Assembly (NCBI RefSeq): GCF_000347775.1
Contig: NZ_APAT01000024.1
Span: forward strand, 1-64,000
Source: Marinobacter santoriniensis NKSG1
GTDB lineage: Bacteria > Pseudomonadota > Gammaproteobacteria > Pseudomonadales > Oleiphilaceae
DNA: 64,000 bases
Reading direction: 5' to 3'
Below, piece by piece: positions 19,656 to 28,461 of this stretch. The notes beneath the pieces were generated by a model. It worked only from the letters and a program-made list of their open reading frames with translations, was not told the origin of the DNA and made no database searches. The translations under genes and the position numbers were made by a program. Every line of letters begins with the position of its first letter. The first letter of the stretch is position 1.

Positions 19656-19664
19656 TTCGTGATA
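19656..19664 (+). promoter_or_regulatory. TTCGTGATA box upstream of the Msr fusion
   Basis: The nonamer repeats the half-site seen in front of the response-regulator gene at 17375. It lies within imperfect arms CCGTTCCGTT (19641-19650) and AACGGAGAACGG (19665-19676) that are followed by TTTT, a weak terminator-like structure for the kinase gene. Confidence 0.4.
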
Positions 19665-19731
19665 AACGGAGAACGGTTTTGTGAAACCTCAGCGGTACGC
19701 TGATCGTATGGAATGATCAGAGGAGGTGTTT

Positions 19732-20913
19732 ATGAAACGCAAAATGAAAGCGGCCGTTCTGATGCTGACGATGGCGGTTGGTGCAACGCTGTTCGCGGTA
19801 CAGGCTTCGGCAGAAAACAGTGCAGGCGGTGACACGGAATTTGCGCCGGACAATCCGGATCTGGCAGTGGCGACCTTCGCCGGAGGCTGTTTCTGGTGCG
19901 TGGAATCGGGGTTCGAGAAGATACCCGGTGTTGTCGAGGCCGTGTCCGGCTACGCGGGTGGCCATGTGGATGATCCCTCCTACGAGGAGGTCTCGTCCGG
20001 GGGTACCGGCCATACCGAATCCGTGCAGGTCTATTACGATCCCACGAAAATGACCTACGAGGGCCTGCTACAGGGTTTCTGGCGGATGATGGACCCGACC
20101 GATGCCAAGGGTCAGTTTGTGGACCGGGGCAACCAGTACCGGCCGGTGATTTTCTACCATAACGAGAAGCAGAGGCGGCAAGCGGAAGCTGCGAAGGCGA
20201 AGCTGCAGGCGTCCGGCATCTACGACAAGCCGGTCGTGGTGGCGATCGAGCCCCTTAAGAAGTTCTGGCCAGCGGAAAAATACCACCAGGACTACTACAA
20301 GAAGAATCCGATCCGGTACCACTTCTACACCTTCAATTCGGGCCGCTACCAGTTTATCGAGAAGGTGTATGGCGAAGACTATGAGCTGGATTTCTCCCGC
20401 TTCAAGCCCGATGCCATGGATGCGCCATCGACCAGCAAGGGGTTTGATCCGGATGCCTTCACCAAACCGGACGACCAGACGCTCAGGCGGGAACTGACGG
20501 ATCTGCAGTACGAGGTGACCCAGGAGGAAGGCACCGAGACTCCCTATGACAACCGGTACTGGAACAACAAGCGTGCAGGGCTCTATGTCGACATCGTTTC
20601 CGGAGAGCCGCTGTTTTCCTCCCGGGACAAGTTCTCATCCGGCACCGGATGGCCCAGTTTTACCCGGCCGATCACCCCGGATGCGGTGGTTGAAAAGAAG
20701 GACACCTCGTTCTTCACGACCCGCACGGAAATCCGCAGCCGGTACGCCGATTCCCACCTGGGGCACGTGTTTGATGACGGTCCTGCGCCCACGGGATTGC
20801 GGTATTGCATGAACTCGGCGGCCATGCGCTTTATCCCCCTCGAGGAGATGGCTGCTGAGGGCTATGGCCAATACATCGACGAGGTTAAAGGCGAATCCGG
20901 GGCCGGGAACTAA
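19732..20913 (+). CDS. msrAB: Exported MsrA-MsrB fusion (methionine sulfoxide reductase)
   Basis: This 393-residue protein has a signal peptide cleaved near residue 27 (VQASA-EN), so it repairs oxidised methionines in the periplasm. The MsrA domain (about 45-205) has catalytic C53 in [11 protein letters not shown]. The MsrB domain (about 245-375) has catalytic C359 in [11 protein letters not shown]. The positions that in many MsrB proteins carry two CxxC zinc sites are [13 protein letters not shown] here, so this MsrB lacks the zinc cysteines. The ATG at 19732 follows GAGGAGG; a GTG two codons earlier is possible but overlaps that site. It follows a two-component system and converges with the exonuclease, sharing 4 bp of stop codons. 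Confidence 0.94.
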   Translation: MKRKMKAAVLMLTMAVGATLFAVQASAENSAGGDTEFAPDNPDLAVATFAGGCFWCVESGFEKIPGVVEAVSGYAGGHVDDPSYEEVSSGGTGHTESVQVYYDPTKMTYEGLLQGFWRMMDPTDAKGQFVDRGNQYRPVIFYHNEKQRRQAEAAKAKLQASGIYDKPVVVAIEPLKKFWPAEKYHQDYYKKNPIRYHFYTFNSGRYQFIEKVYGEDYELDFSRFKPDAMDAPSTSKGFDPDAFTKPDDQTLRRELTDLQYEVTQEEGTETPYDNRYWNNKRAGLYVDIVSGEPLFSSRDKFSSGTGWPSFTRPITPDAVVEKKDTSFFTTRTEIRSRYADSHLGHVFDDGPAPTGLRYCMNSAAMRFIPLEEMAAEGYGQYIDEVKGESGAGN

Positions 20914-21638
20914 AGCCAGAGATCCCGGACCGGGGTGTCCGGGCTGAAATGATGCCAGATTTGCGCCTGTAGCAGCTCCGATGTCGCCAGGGCATCGATC
21001 AGGGCATTGTGAGAGGCGTAGTGGGGAAGCCCGTAGCGCGCCCGGCTGTCCGCCAGGCGGATCGACACGGGCTTTTTCCCCATCAGCCTTTGCCAGCGGC
21101 TCGGGCGACGGTCGGGGTGAAGGTGAGCCTCGATCGCCATGGTGTCGAGGACCGGAAACCGGATGCCCTCACCAAGTCGCCATTGCAGGGCGACGTCCAG
21201 GAACGGTCGTTCGATGTCCCGATAGTGGACGACGGGGATGCGTCCGTTCAGGAAGCTGAAAAGCCTGTCCAGAACCTCGCCCAGATCCGGGGCCTCATCG
21301 ATATCACTGTGGGTAATGCCATGAATGGTAATGGAAGTCTGGTGCAGCGGCAGGGCCGGTCGAACTACCTGGTGCCAGCAGTGATTCAGTTCGATGGCAT
21401 TCAGGGTAAACGGCACCACGCCAACGCTGACAATGGAGTGCTGGCTCGGGTCCAGCCCCGTTGTCTCGAAGTCGAGCGCCACCAGGGGAGCGTCGGAAAT
21501 CGGCGTTTCCGGATCGACACATCCGGCCTCGTAGAAGGCCTTGAGTAACGGTGTCCTGGCCTGTTTTGCCAGGGCGGCATACTGGTCCGGCCAGGGGAGA
21601 CTATGAAGGTTTCCCGCATTTGCTGGATTACTGGGCAT
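20910..21638 (-). CDS. DEDDh-type 3'-5' exonuclease
   Basis: This 242-residue protein belongs to the DNA polymerase III epsilon-like exonuclease family. Exo I reads [11 protein letters not shown] near residue 55, Exo II is around [18 protein letters not shown] near 110, and Exo [15 protein letters not shown] near 208 keeps the catalytic H and D. It overlaps the upstream signalling protein gene by 11 bp, so translation is coupled. An earlier start at 21707 would lie deep in that gene and is unlikely. In many proteobacteria such an exonuclease is paired with a CBS/DUF294 protein; the joint role is unclear. Confidence 0.88.
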   Translation of the reverse strand: MPSNPANAGNLHSLPWPDQYAALAKQARTPLLKAFYEAGCVDPETPISDAPLVALDFETTGLDPSQHSIVSVGVVPFTLNAIELNHCWHQVVRPALPLHQTSITIHGITHSDIDEAPDLGEVLDRLFSFLNGRIPVVHYRDIERPFLDVALQWRLGEGIRFPVLDTMAIEAHLHPDRRPSRWQRLMGKKPVSIRLADSRARYGLPHYASHNALIDALATSELLQAQIWHHFSPDTPVRDLWL

Positions 21639-23505
21639 TGCGACCCACCTGGGCGTTGTACCGGAACCGGAGGAATTTCTGGGCATTGCTGACGACCTGG
21701 AACGCATCCTTCAGGTGGCTGCGTTCGAAGGGTGACAGGTCTTCGGGGCGGACATTGTTGTCCGGTTCCCGGTCGGCCTCGATCGCCAGTGCCTGATGCC
21801 GGATCCGGACGATGGAGATGAACTCCAGCGCGTCCCTGAGATTGCCCAGGTCGTCGTCCAGCAGCAATTTGGTCTTGCCGATTGCCTGGAGCCGGTCGAA
21901 AGAATTCTGGGCCCGGGAGCCGCAGGCCAGCGCATGTACCCGGATCAGATCCGACACCGGTGCTGTACCCCGTCGTTTGAGGTTGAAGGTCTTGCGGTGC
22001 TGGCCGTCTTCTTCCAGTACGAACGTCCGGAAGAATCCCAGTGGCGGTGTACGGTTCAGGGCGTTACGGGCCAGCAGCGTAAGGAAGCGCTGACTGTGGC
22101 TGGCTTTCTCGGCCACCAGGGTTTTCAGTGATTCAGCGAATTCGGTGTGGCCATGGATGCCATCCAGGTCGAAGAAAATATTGCTGTTGAGCAGGGCATC
22201 GGCCCTGGGGTTCTCGATCCAGTCCGTGAAGTAACGCTTCCAGACGGCCAGTGGCTGGCGCCATTTCGGGTTGGTCGCCATGATGTCCCCGGTGCAGTAC
22301 TTGTAGCCACATTCGGCGAGTCCGTCGCTGACGAATTTGGCCAGCGCCAGGAAGTAGGGATCATGTTCCTCAGGCACGTAGCTGTCGTCCAGGATCATGG
22401 CATTGTCCTGGTCGGTCACCACCAGCTGCTCGTCCCGGGCCATGGAGCCGAGCGCCATGAAGCAATAGGGAATCGGTGGCGGCCCGAGTTGTTCCTCGCC
22501 AAGTTCAAGCAGTCTCTGGGTAAAGCTGCGACCAATCCCGGCCATGGCACTGCCGATCATATGGGAGTTGGCGTCCTCGTTGACCATCCGCACGAAGGTG
22601 TCCCGAACGCCGAGGCTGATACGCTTCAGCCCTTTGACGTTGGTTTGCTGGTAGATGTTGCTGACCAGATAGAGGCTGCTCTGACTTTCGTATTTCACGA
22701 TATCCGACAGGGCGATGACCCCACGCACTTCGTCCCTGTCCATCACCGGAAGATGGTGAACGTTGTTGTGCAGCATGGTGAGCATGGCTTCGAAGATAAA
22801 CGAGTTGGCGCGGATCGTGATCAGGTCTTCTGACATGATGTCCGAGATGGGTGTCTCGGAGGGCAGGGCTTCAGTGACGGCGCGGGTGCGCAGATCCCGG
22901 TCGGTGATGATGCCGTGCAGTTTTGGCGTGTCGCCGGTTTCGTCCATCAGGAGCAGCGCTGATACGCCCTGGTCGGTCATGATCCGTGCTGCCTCCTGCA
23001 GGCGTACGGTGGAGGGTGCCGAAACAACCGCGCGGGAGATCAGGCGGGTGACGCGGGAGGTCATCAGGTCGTTGGACTTCTCCCGTCGGGAAAGCGCAGA
23101 GCGCAGGCGGCTCCGATCCTCGATCTCGACAAAATCCGCGAAGTTTTCGTCGTTCTCGAAGAGGAATTGAAAGATGGTATCCGGAATCCGGTAAACCAGG
23201 GTGTCTTCGAGGGCCTTGGCCGGGAAACGGGTCTTCTTGTGCATCAGCAACCCGAATTGCCCGAAAATCTCCCCCTCGCCGAGCCGGCTGTAGAGCTCTC
23301 CGGAGCGCCGGAAGACCTCCACCGCACCGCTGCGGATGTAATACAACCAGGTGTTGGCGGCGCCGAACTCAAGAATCGTGGTGCCGGCCCGGAAATACTG
23401 GATTTCGATACTTTCAACGACCTGATCGAGAAGCGCTTCGGGCATCTCGTCGAATGGCGGGAATTGGGCCATGTGGTTGCGGATGTCGATGAGCTCCGGC
23501 TGCAT
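21628..23505 (-). CDS. cNMP-binding / CBS / DUF294 nucleotidyltransferase-like protein
   Basis: This 625-residue cytosolic signalling protein has a cyclic-nucleotide-binding-like domain (about 15-125), two CBS domains (about 155-285), a DUF294 nucleotidyltransferase-like domain with ALGSMARDEQLVVTDQDNA (about 345-365) similar to the GlnD-type active site, and a C-terminal DUF294_C domain. The GS-x10-DxD arrangement is retained, so nucleotidyl transfer is possible but not shown. The start at 23505 lies 14 bp beyond a CAGGGAGCG site. It is transcribed divergently from the btu operon leader. Confidence 0.88.
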   Translation of the reverse strand: MQPELIDIRNHMAQFPPFDEMPEALLDQVVESIEIQYFRAGTTILEFGAANTWLYYIRSGAVEVFRRSGELYSRLGEGEIFGQFGLLMHKKTRFPAKALEDTLVYRIPDTIFQFLFENDENFADFVEIEDRSRLRSALSRREKSNDLMTSRVTRLISRAVVSAPSTVRLQEAARIMTDQGVSALLLMDETGDTPKLHGIITDRDLRTRAVTEALPSETPISDIMSEDLITIRANSFIFEAMLTMLHNNVHHLPVMDRDEVRGVIALSDIVKYESQSSLYLVSNIYQQTNVKGLKRISLGVRDTFVRMVNEDANSHMIGSAMAGIGRSFTQRLLELGEEQLGPPPIPYCFMALGSMARDEQLVVTDQDNAMILDDSYVPEEHDPYFLALAKFVSDGLAECGYKYCTGDIMATNPKWRQPLAVWKRYFTDWIENPRADALLNSNIFFDLDGIHGHTEFAESLKTLVAEKASHSQRFLTLLARNALNRTPPLGFFRTFVLEEDGQHRKTFNLKRRGTAPVSDLIRVHALACGSRAQNSFDRLQAIGKTKLLLDDDLGNLRDALEFISIVRIRHQALAIEADREPDNNVRPEDLSPFERSHLKDAFQVVSNAQKFLRFRYNAQVGRNAQ

Positions 23506-23651
23506 AACGCTCCCTGATGGGCGATCCGTGGATACTGAAAAATGTCAGTTAATCAAGGACTATAGCAACACCCGGAGGCACTGGCCACGGCCGATGCGGG
23601 ATCGATTCGATTGACCACTTTGCAGGCAATTGCTAGCCTTGCCGCACTTTT
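23506..23651 (+). promoter_or_regulatory. Promoter of the btu leader, extended -10 type
   Basis: TTGACC (23611-23616) and TAGCCT (23634-23639) are separated by exactly 17 bases, and TGC directly before the -10 makes it an extended -10 promoter. The predicted start near 23646 falls just ahead of the riboswitch. The remaining part of this gap, toward 23506, holds the start region of the divergent DUF294 gene; no gene is seen. Confidence 0.6.
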
Positions 23652-23850
23652 TCAGGTGTCCGTCGCAAAGCGCGACGGGTGAAACGGGAAATCGGTGAGC
23701 CTGGTGAAACCCACTGGTGCAAGTCCGATGCTGCCCCCGCAACGGTAAGCAGGAACCGGCGATCTGTCGCGCCACTGTGCCCTCGGCATGGGAAGGTGAT
23801 CGCCCGGGAACCGATGGTTCCGCCTGCAAGCCCGGAGACCGGCCTGGAAA
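23652..23850 (+). promoter_or_regulatory. Cobalamin (AdoCbl) riboswitch
   Basis: The RNA holds the conserved cobalamin-riboswitch elements in order: ACGGGAAATCGGTG (from about 23684), the B12-box region GCTGCCCCCGCAACGGTAAG (from about 23729), GCCACTGTGCC with GGGAAGGTG (about 23771-23799), and CAAGCCCGGAGACCGGCCTG (about 23827-23846). It lies about 140 nt upstream of btuB on the same strand and should turn expression down when cobalamin is plentiful. The downstream 140 nt are GC-rich and contain several possible hairpins that could form the expression platform. Confidence 0.95.
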
Positions 23851-23991
23851 ACACACCCGGAGCTGCGGTGGGCGGCTTGGGTGGGCGACGTCCGGCCCTG
23901 CTGAGCATCCCGTCTTCCGCCTGCCCTCCCTCTGTCCGCGATCCGAACCTGATTTCCCGTGCGGGTGCGCGCGGTCAGTGGAGAACCAACA

Positions 23992-25824
23992 ATGCCCAAT
24001 AAGTGCTTTCCTGTTCCCTTGCTAGGCGTGAGCCTGGCGTTCCTGCCCATCCCAGCCCTGGCACAGTCCAAAGCCGGTACCGAAGGTGCCGGACTGGACC
24101 CGATCGTCGTCACCGCAACCCTCGGCCCGGAGACCGTGGGCGAGAGTCTGTCCTCGGTTACGGTGATCGACCAGGACACAATCCGTCGTCAGCAGCCGGC
24201 CGAGTTCCGCGATCTGTTGAGGGCTCAGCCGGGTATCAATGTGGTTTCCGACGGAAGTTATGGCAAAACCACCAGCGTGTTCCTGCGCGGCGCGGGAAGT
24301 TCCGGTACGGTCCTGTTGCTGGATGGTATTCGTCTGCGCTCTGCCACGGCGGGCATTCCGCCATGGCAGTTCCTGCCGACGGATCTGATCGATCGCGTTG
24401 AGCTGGTTCGGGGTGCCAAGAGTTCCCTTTACGGCGCCGACGCCGTTGGCGGGGTGGTGCAGGCGTTCACCCTGACTCCGTCCGAGGGCCAGCGTGGTTG
24501 GGTGGATGTGGCCGGTGGCTCCCATGATACCCGGTCCACATCTGCTGGGCTGGCGGCCACGGAAGACAACACCTCAGTTTTGCTCGGTGGTCTCTATTCG
24601 GATACCGATGGCACCAATCTGCGTAAAGGCGGTGACGACCGTGGCTACCGTAATGCGGCGGGTCTGGCCAAGGTCAGTCACCGGTTTGAGCGTGGTGGCG
24701 GCGTCGGCGTCACGGTGCTGCAATCCCAGGGTAATACCGAGTTCGAAGGGGGCGATACCGACTTTATGATCCGGGCAGCCGGGCTGCATCTGGAGGCGGT
24801 TGCAAGCGATTACTGGCGGACCCGCATCCAGTTTTCCGAATCACGGGACGAGCAGGAAACCTTTGGCGACTATCCCAGTGTCTACAACACGCTGTCCCGG
24901 TCGGCCCGTTGGGAAAACACGCTGACAGCGGGTGTGCATGAGCTGGTCCTGGGCTCGGAAATTTCCCAGGACGAAGTGGACGGCAGCGACCAGTTTGCCG
25001 AGAACAGCCGCACCAATACCGCCGTTTTCGGCCAGGGCCGGCTGAACTTCGGGGCGACGAACGTCACCGGCAGCCTGCGCATGGATGACAATGAGGCTTA
25101 CGGCCGGAATGAGACCGGTGGCATTGCCCTCGGACACGAGTTGGACCGCTCGCATCGCGTGCGGCTCAGCTACGCGACGTCCTTTCGTGCGCCCACATTC
25201 AACGACCTGTACCTGGTGACCCCTTACTACAGCGGCAATCCGGATCTGCGGCCGGAGAAAGGCCGGATGGTCGAAGCCGGATTTTCCGGCCGCTACCAGA
25301 CCTGGTTCTGGGATGTGGCGGTTTATCAGAACGAAGTCCGGGATCTGATCACCTATGACGATGACAGGAACATCATGGATAACGTGGAAACCGCCCGCAT
25401 CCAGGGGGTCGAGTGGACTTCCGGTTACCGTACGAGCCAGTGGGACATTCAGGCGGCGCTCACCTATGCCGATGCCGAGAACCGTGACAACAACAAACGT
25501 CTGCCCCGCCGGGCCCGGAAAACCGCCCGCCTGGACGTGGACCGGCTGTTCGATCGGTGGTCGATGGGTGCCACCCTGGTGGCCGAAGGCAATCGCTACA
25601 ATGATGAGGACAACCGGAAGTTGCTGCCTGGCTATGGCACCATGGACCTGCGCGGAACCTGGCAGTTCCTGCCGGGCTGGTCCGGGCAGTTGAAGGTCGC
25701 CAACGTCTTTGACCGTCGTTACGCCGCCAGTCTGGGCTACGACAGCACCGCCATGGAAAATTTCCGTTATCTGGCAGCCGGTCGGACGTTTCTGGCGTCG
25801 GTGCGCTATGATTTCGGCCACTAA
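23992..25824 (+). CDS. btuB: TonB-dependent vitamin B12 receptor
   Basis: This 610-residue outer-membrane beta-barrel takes up cobalamin using TonB energy. A signal peptide (about 1-23, ending ALAQS) is followed by the TonB box DPIVVTAT, a plug domain with LLDGIRL and GAKSSLYGADAVGGVV, and a barrel ending in the aromatic VRYDFGH typical of OMP insertion. The ATG at 23992 follows GGAGA; an upstream frame start at 23959 falls in the leader. Placement after the cobalamin riboswitch and before btuFCD supports the substrate. Confidence 0.94.
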   Translation: MPNKCFPVPLLGVSLAFLPIPALAQSKAGTEGAGLDPIVVTATLGPETVGESLSSVTVIDQDTIRRQQPAEFRDLLRAQPGINVVSDGSYGKTTSVFLRGAGSSGTVLLLDGIRLRSATAGIPPWQFLPTDLIDRVELVRGAKSSLYGADAVGGVVQAFTLTPSEGQRGWVDVAGGSHDTRSTSAGLAATEDNTSVLLGGLYSDTDGTNLRKGGDDRGYRNAAGLAKVSHRFERGGGVGVTVLQSQGNTEFEGGDTDFMIRAAGLHLEAVASDYWRTRIQFSESRDEQETFGDYPSVYNTLSRSARWENTLTAGVHELVLGSEISQDEVDGSDQFAENSRTNTAVFGQGRLNFGATNVTGSLRMDDNEAYGRNETGGIALGHELDRSHRVRLSYATSFRAPTFNDLYLVTPYYSGNPDLRPEKGRMVEAGFSGRYQTWFWDVAVYQNEVRDLITYDDDRNIMDNVETARIQGVEWTSGYRTSQWDIQAALTYADAENRDNNKRLPRRARKTARLDVDRLFDRWSMGATLVAEGNRYNDEDNRKLLPGYGTMDLRGTWQFLPGWSGQLKVANVFDRRYAASLGYDSTAMENFRYLAAGRTFLASVRYDFGH

Positions 25825-25852
25825 CCCACTCAAAAAAGCGGCGTAACACCCT

Positions 25853-26734
25853 ATGCGGGCGTATCCGATTCTGGCACTGATCCTCTGGTTGATCCCCCTG
25901 GCGGGGGTTGCCGCCGATCTCTGTGCCACCGATGCGCTCGACCGTCGCGTGTGTTTGCCCGGCCCTGCCGGACGGGTCGTTTCCCTGTCACCGGGGACCA
26001 CGGAACTGCTGTTTTCAGCGGGAGCCGGTGCGTCCGTGCTGGCGGTCAGTGCGTGGAGTGACTACCCGTCGGCGGCCCGGGACCTTCCCAGGGTCGGCGA
26101 CAGTCAGCGTCTGGATCTCGAGGCCATTGTCGCCCTGCAGCCGGATCTGGTGGTGGCGTGGACCGACGGCAATTCCCGGGCCCAGCTCGACCGGATTTCC
26201 GCGTTGGGTATTCCGGTCTTCTGGCTGGCTCCCCGACAGTTCCAGGCGATCGCAAGCGCGGTGGAAACGCTGGGAATATTAACCGGACACGCTTCCGTTG
26301 CCCGGCAAAGGGCGGCCCGTTTTCAGCGGGAACTGGACAGTTTGCGGGCTCGCTTTGGCGATGCCCCGCCGGTCCGCGTGTTCTATCAGGTCTGGGACGA
26401 ACCGTTGATGACGGTGAACGGCAAGGAATTGATCAGCAAGGCGATCGCCCTTTGCGGCGGGGTGAACGTGTTTGCCGATTCGCCGCGCCTGGTCCCCCGG
26501 GTGTCGCGGGAAGCGGTGATTGCCGCTGACCCCCAGGCGATTCTGACCGCAGGCCCGGGCGGGGATAGCGCGAATGGCCTGGCGCCGTGGCAGGCGTTCC
26601 CGGGCCTGGCCGCGGTTGAGAGCGGAAATCTGTTCGCCCTGACGCCGGATCTGTTGCAACGACCCACCCTGAGAATGCTGGATGGCACGCGGGAGTTGTG
26701 CCAGACACTGGAGGTCGCCCGTGATCATCTCTGA
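25853..26734 (+). CDS. btuF: Cobalamin ABC transporter, substrate-binding protein
   Basis: This 293-residue periplasmic binding protein has a signal peptide (about 1-21, ending GVAAD) and the two-lobed helical-backbone fold of the BtuF/FhuD family: RVVSLSPGTTELLFSAGA near 40, VGDSQRLDLEAIVALQPDLVV near 80 and YQVWDEPLMTVNGKELIS near 180. It hands cobalamin from BtuB to BtuCD. It is encoded 28 bp after btuB and overlaps btuC by 14 bp. Confidence 0.92.
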   Translation: MRAYPILALILWLIPLAGVAADLCATDALDRRVCLPGPAGRVVSLSPGTTELLFSAGAGASVLAVSAWSDYPSAARDLPRVGDSQRLDLEAIVALQPDLVVAWTDGNSRAQLDRISALGIPVFWLAPRQFQAIASAVETLGILTGHASVARQRAARFQRELDSLRARFGDAPPVRVFYQVWDEPLMTVNGKELISKAIALCGGVNVFADSPRLVPRVSREAVIAADPQAILTAGPGGDSANGLAPWQAFPGLAAVESGNLFALTPDLLQRPTLRMLDGTRELCQTLEVARDHL

Positions 26735-27695
26735 CCGGCGTGGGGCGCTCGGTGTGCTGGTCCTGCTGGCTATGGTGGCCGTTGCGGCTTCACTCAGTGT
26801 TGGCAGTGTCCCCCTGCACCCCGGTGACGTGGTGTCGGTTCTGTTTGGCGGCGGCGACGAGCTGCAGCGTACCCTGATCCTGGATCTCCGTTTGCCCCGT
26901 ACCCTGAGCGCGTTCGCCACCGGAGGACTGTTGGCAGTGGCGGGTGCCTTGATGCAGGTGCTGTTGAGAAACCCTCTGGCAGATCCGTATGTCCTGGGCC
27001 TGTCCGGGGGCGCGGCGATCGGGGCGCTGCTGGCGATGCTCGGCGGCCTTGCTGGCTGGCTGGTGTCCGGGTCCGCGTTCGCCGGGGCCATGCTGTCGAC
27101 CCTCCTGGTGTTCGGTCTGGCCCATGGCAGCGGCAGCTGGACCCCGGCGCGGCTTCTGCTCACTGGCGTGGTGGTGGCGGCCGGCTGGGGGGCAATGATT
27201 ACGCTGCTCCTCGCCACGGCTCCCACAAGCCGGTTGCCCGGGATGTTGTACTGGCTGATGGGCGACCTGTCTCATGCCGGATCGCCCTGGCCCGCTCTGC
27301 TGGTGCTGGTGGCAGTTTGCGCGCTTCTGTTTCCCCTGGGGCGCACCCTGAATGTGCTGGCTCGGGGGCATGTCCAGGCGGCGGTGCTGGGTGTGTCGGT
27401 CCGTCCGCTCGAATGGCTGGTCTACCTGCTTGCCAGTCTGCTGACATCGGTGGCGGTGACCACCGCAGGCACGGTCGGTTTTGTCGGACTGGTGGTGCCC
27501 CACATGCTGCGGCTCCTGATCGGAAACGATCAGCGCCTGATCCTGCCGGCCTGCGCCCTGGGCGGTGGCACCCTGGTGCTGGTGGCCGATACCGTGGCAC
27601 GGGTGGTGATCGCGCCGGAACAGCTGCCTGTCGGCGTGATCACCGCGCTGATGGGGGTACCCACGTTCCTGTACCTGTTGTACCGGAGTCGCTGA
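26721..27695 (+). CDS. btuC: Cobalamin ABC transporter, permease
   Basis: This 324-residue FecCD-family permease has about nine to ten membrane segments; RLPRTLSAFATGGLLAVAGALMQ near 55 and NPLADPYVLGLSGGAAIGA near 85 are family signatures. VGFVGLVVPHMLRLLIGNDQR near 250 is the ATPase-coupling region. The GTG start at 26721 is chosen because GGAGGT lies 6 bases upstream and the longer frame runs into btuF. It overlaps btuF by 14 bp and precedes btuD by 1 bp. Confidence 0.92.
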   Translation: MIISDRRGALGVLVLLAMVAVAASLSVGSVPLHPGDVVSVLFGGGDELQRTLILDLRLPRTLSAFATGGLLAVAGALMQVLLRNPLADPYVLGLSGGAAIGALLAMLGGLAGWLVSGSAFAGAMLSTLLVFGLAHGSGSWTPARLLLTGVVVAAGWGAMITLLLATAPTSRLPGMLYWLMGDLSHAGSPWPALLVLVAVCALLFPLGRTLNVLARGHVQAAVLGVSVRPLEWLVYLLASLLTSVAVTTAGTVGFVGLVVPHMLRLLIGNDQRLILPACALGGGTLVLVADTVARVVIAPEQLPVGVITALMGVPTFLYLLYRSR

Positions 27696-27696
27696 C

Positions 27697-28461
27697 ATGA
27701 GTGTTCTGAAGACGGACGAACTGGTCATCGATATTCCCGGCAGGGCGTCGGGGTCTGCCCTGTCCCTGACCCTCTCGCCCGGCGAGGTCTGGGGCGTGCT
27801 CGGTCCGAACGGGGTTGGCAAGACAACGCTGCTGCACACCCTTGCGGGACTTCGGACTCCCCGGTCCGGTCAGGTCCGGCTGGATGGCAACCTGCTCGCC
27901 GACATGGGACGGCGAAGGATTGCCCGGCATCTGGGGCTGGTGTTTCAGGAACATCAGGACGGATTCCCGGCGACGGTTCTGGAAACCGCGCTGGTGGGGC
28001 GTCATCCCTGGCTGTCTCCGTGGCAGATGGAATCGGCATCGGACCTGGGCCGGGCCCGGGATGCCCTGGAACGGATGGACGCTGTCGACCTGGAGCATCG
28101 GCTGGTGCATACACTGTCCGGCGGAGAGCGCCAGCGGGTCAGTATTGCCACGGTACTCACCCAGGACCCGGCCATCTGGCTGCTCGACGAACCGACCAAT
28201 CACCTGGATCTGCACCATCAGGTAGCGGTGATGAAGCTGCTGCGGGAGCTGGCCGGTGCCGGACGTGGCATCCTGATGGGGCTCCACGACCTGAACCTGG
28301 CGGCCCGATGGTGTGACCAGGTCCTGCTCATGTTTCCCGACGGTCGGGCCTGCTGGGGGCCGGTGCGCGAGATGCTGCTCCCGTCGGTGCTTGAATCCCT
28401 GTATGGCCAGCCACTCAAGGCGACCGAGCTGGACGGATGCCCGGTATTCATTCCGGTCTGA
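27697..28461 (+). CDS. btuD: Cobalamin ABC transporter, ATP-binding protein
   Basis: This 254-residue ABC ATPase powers BtuC. The Walker A motif GPNGVGKTT is at about 36-44, the signature LSGGERQR near 140, the Walker B IWLLDEPTNHLD near 160, and the switch histidine in GLHDLNLA near 196. The gene begins one base after btuC and its end overlaps the opposing kinase gene by 14 bp, so no room is left for a separate terminator. Confidence 0.93.
   Translation: MSVLKTDELVIDIPGRASGSALSLTLSPGEVWGVLGPNGVGKTTLLHTLAGLRTPRSGQVRLDGNLLADMGRRRIARHLGLVFQEHQDGFPATVLETALVGRHPWLSPWQMESASDLGRARDALERMDAVDLEHRLVHTLSGGERQRVSIATVLTQDPAIWLLDEPTNHLDLHHQVAVMKLLRELAGAGRGILMGLHDLNLAARWCDQVLLMFPDGRACWGPVREMLLPSVLESLYGQPLKATELDGCPVFIPV

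Noticed and set aside
24841..26001. Minus-strand 386-residue frame opposite btuB and btuF
   Set aside because: It runs antisense to clear receptor and binding-protein genes and has no known fold.
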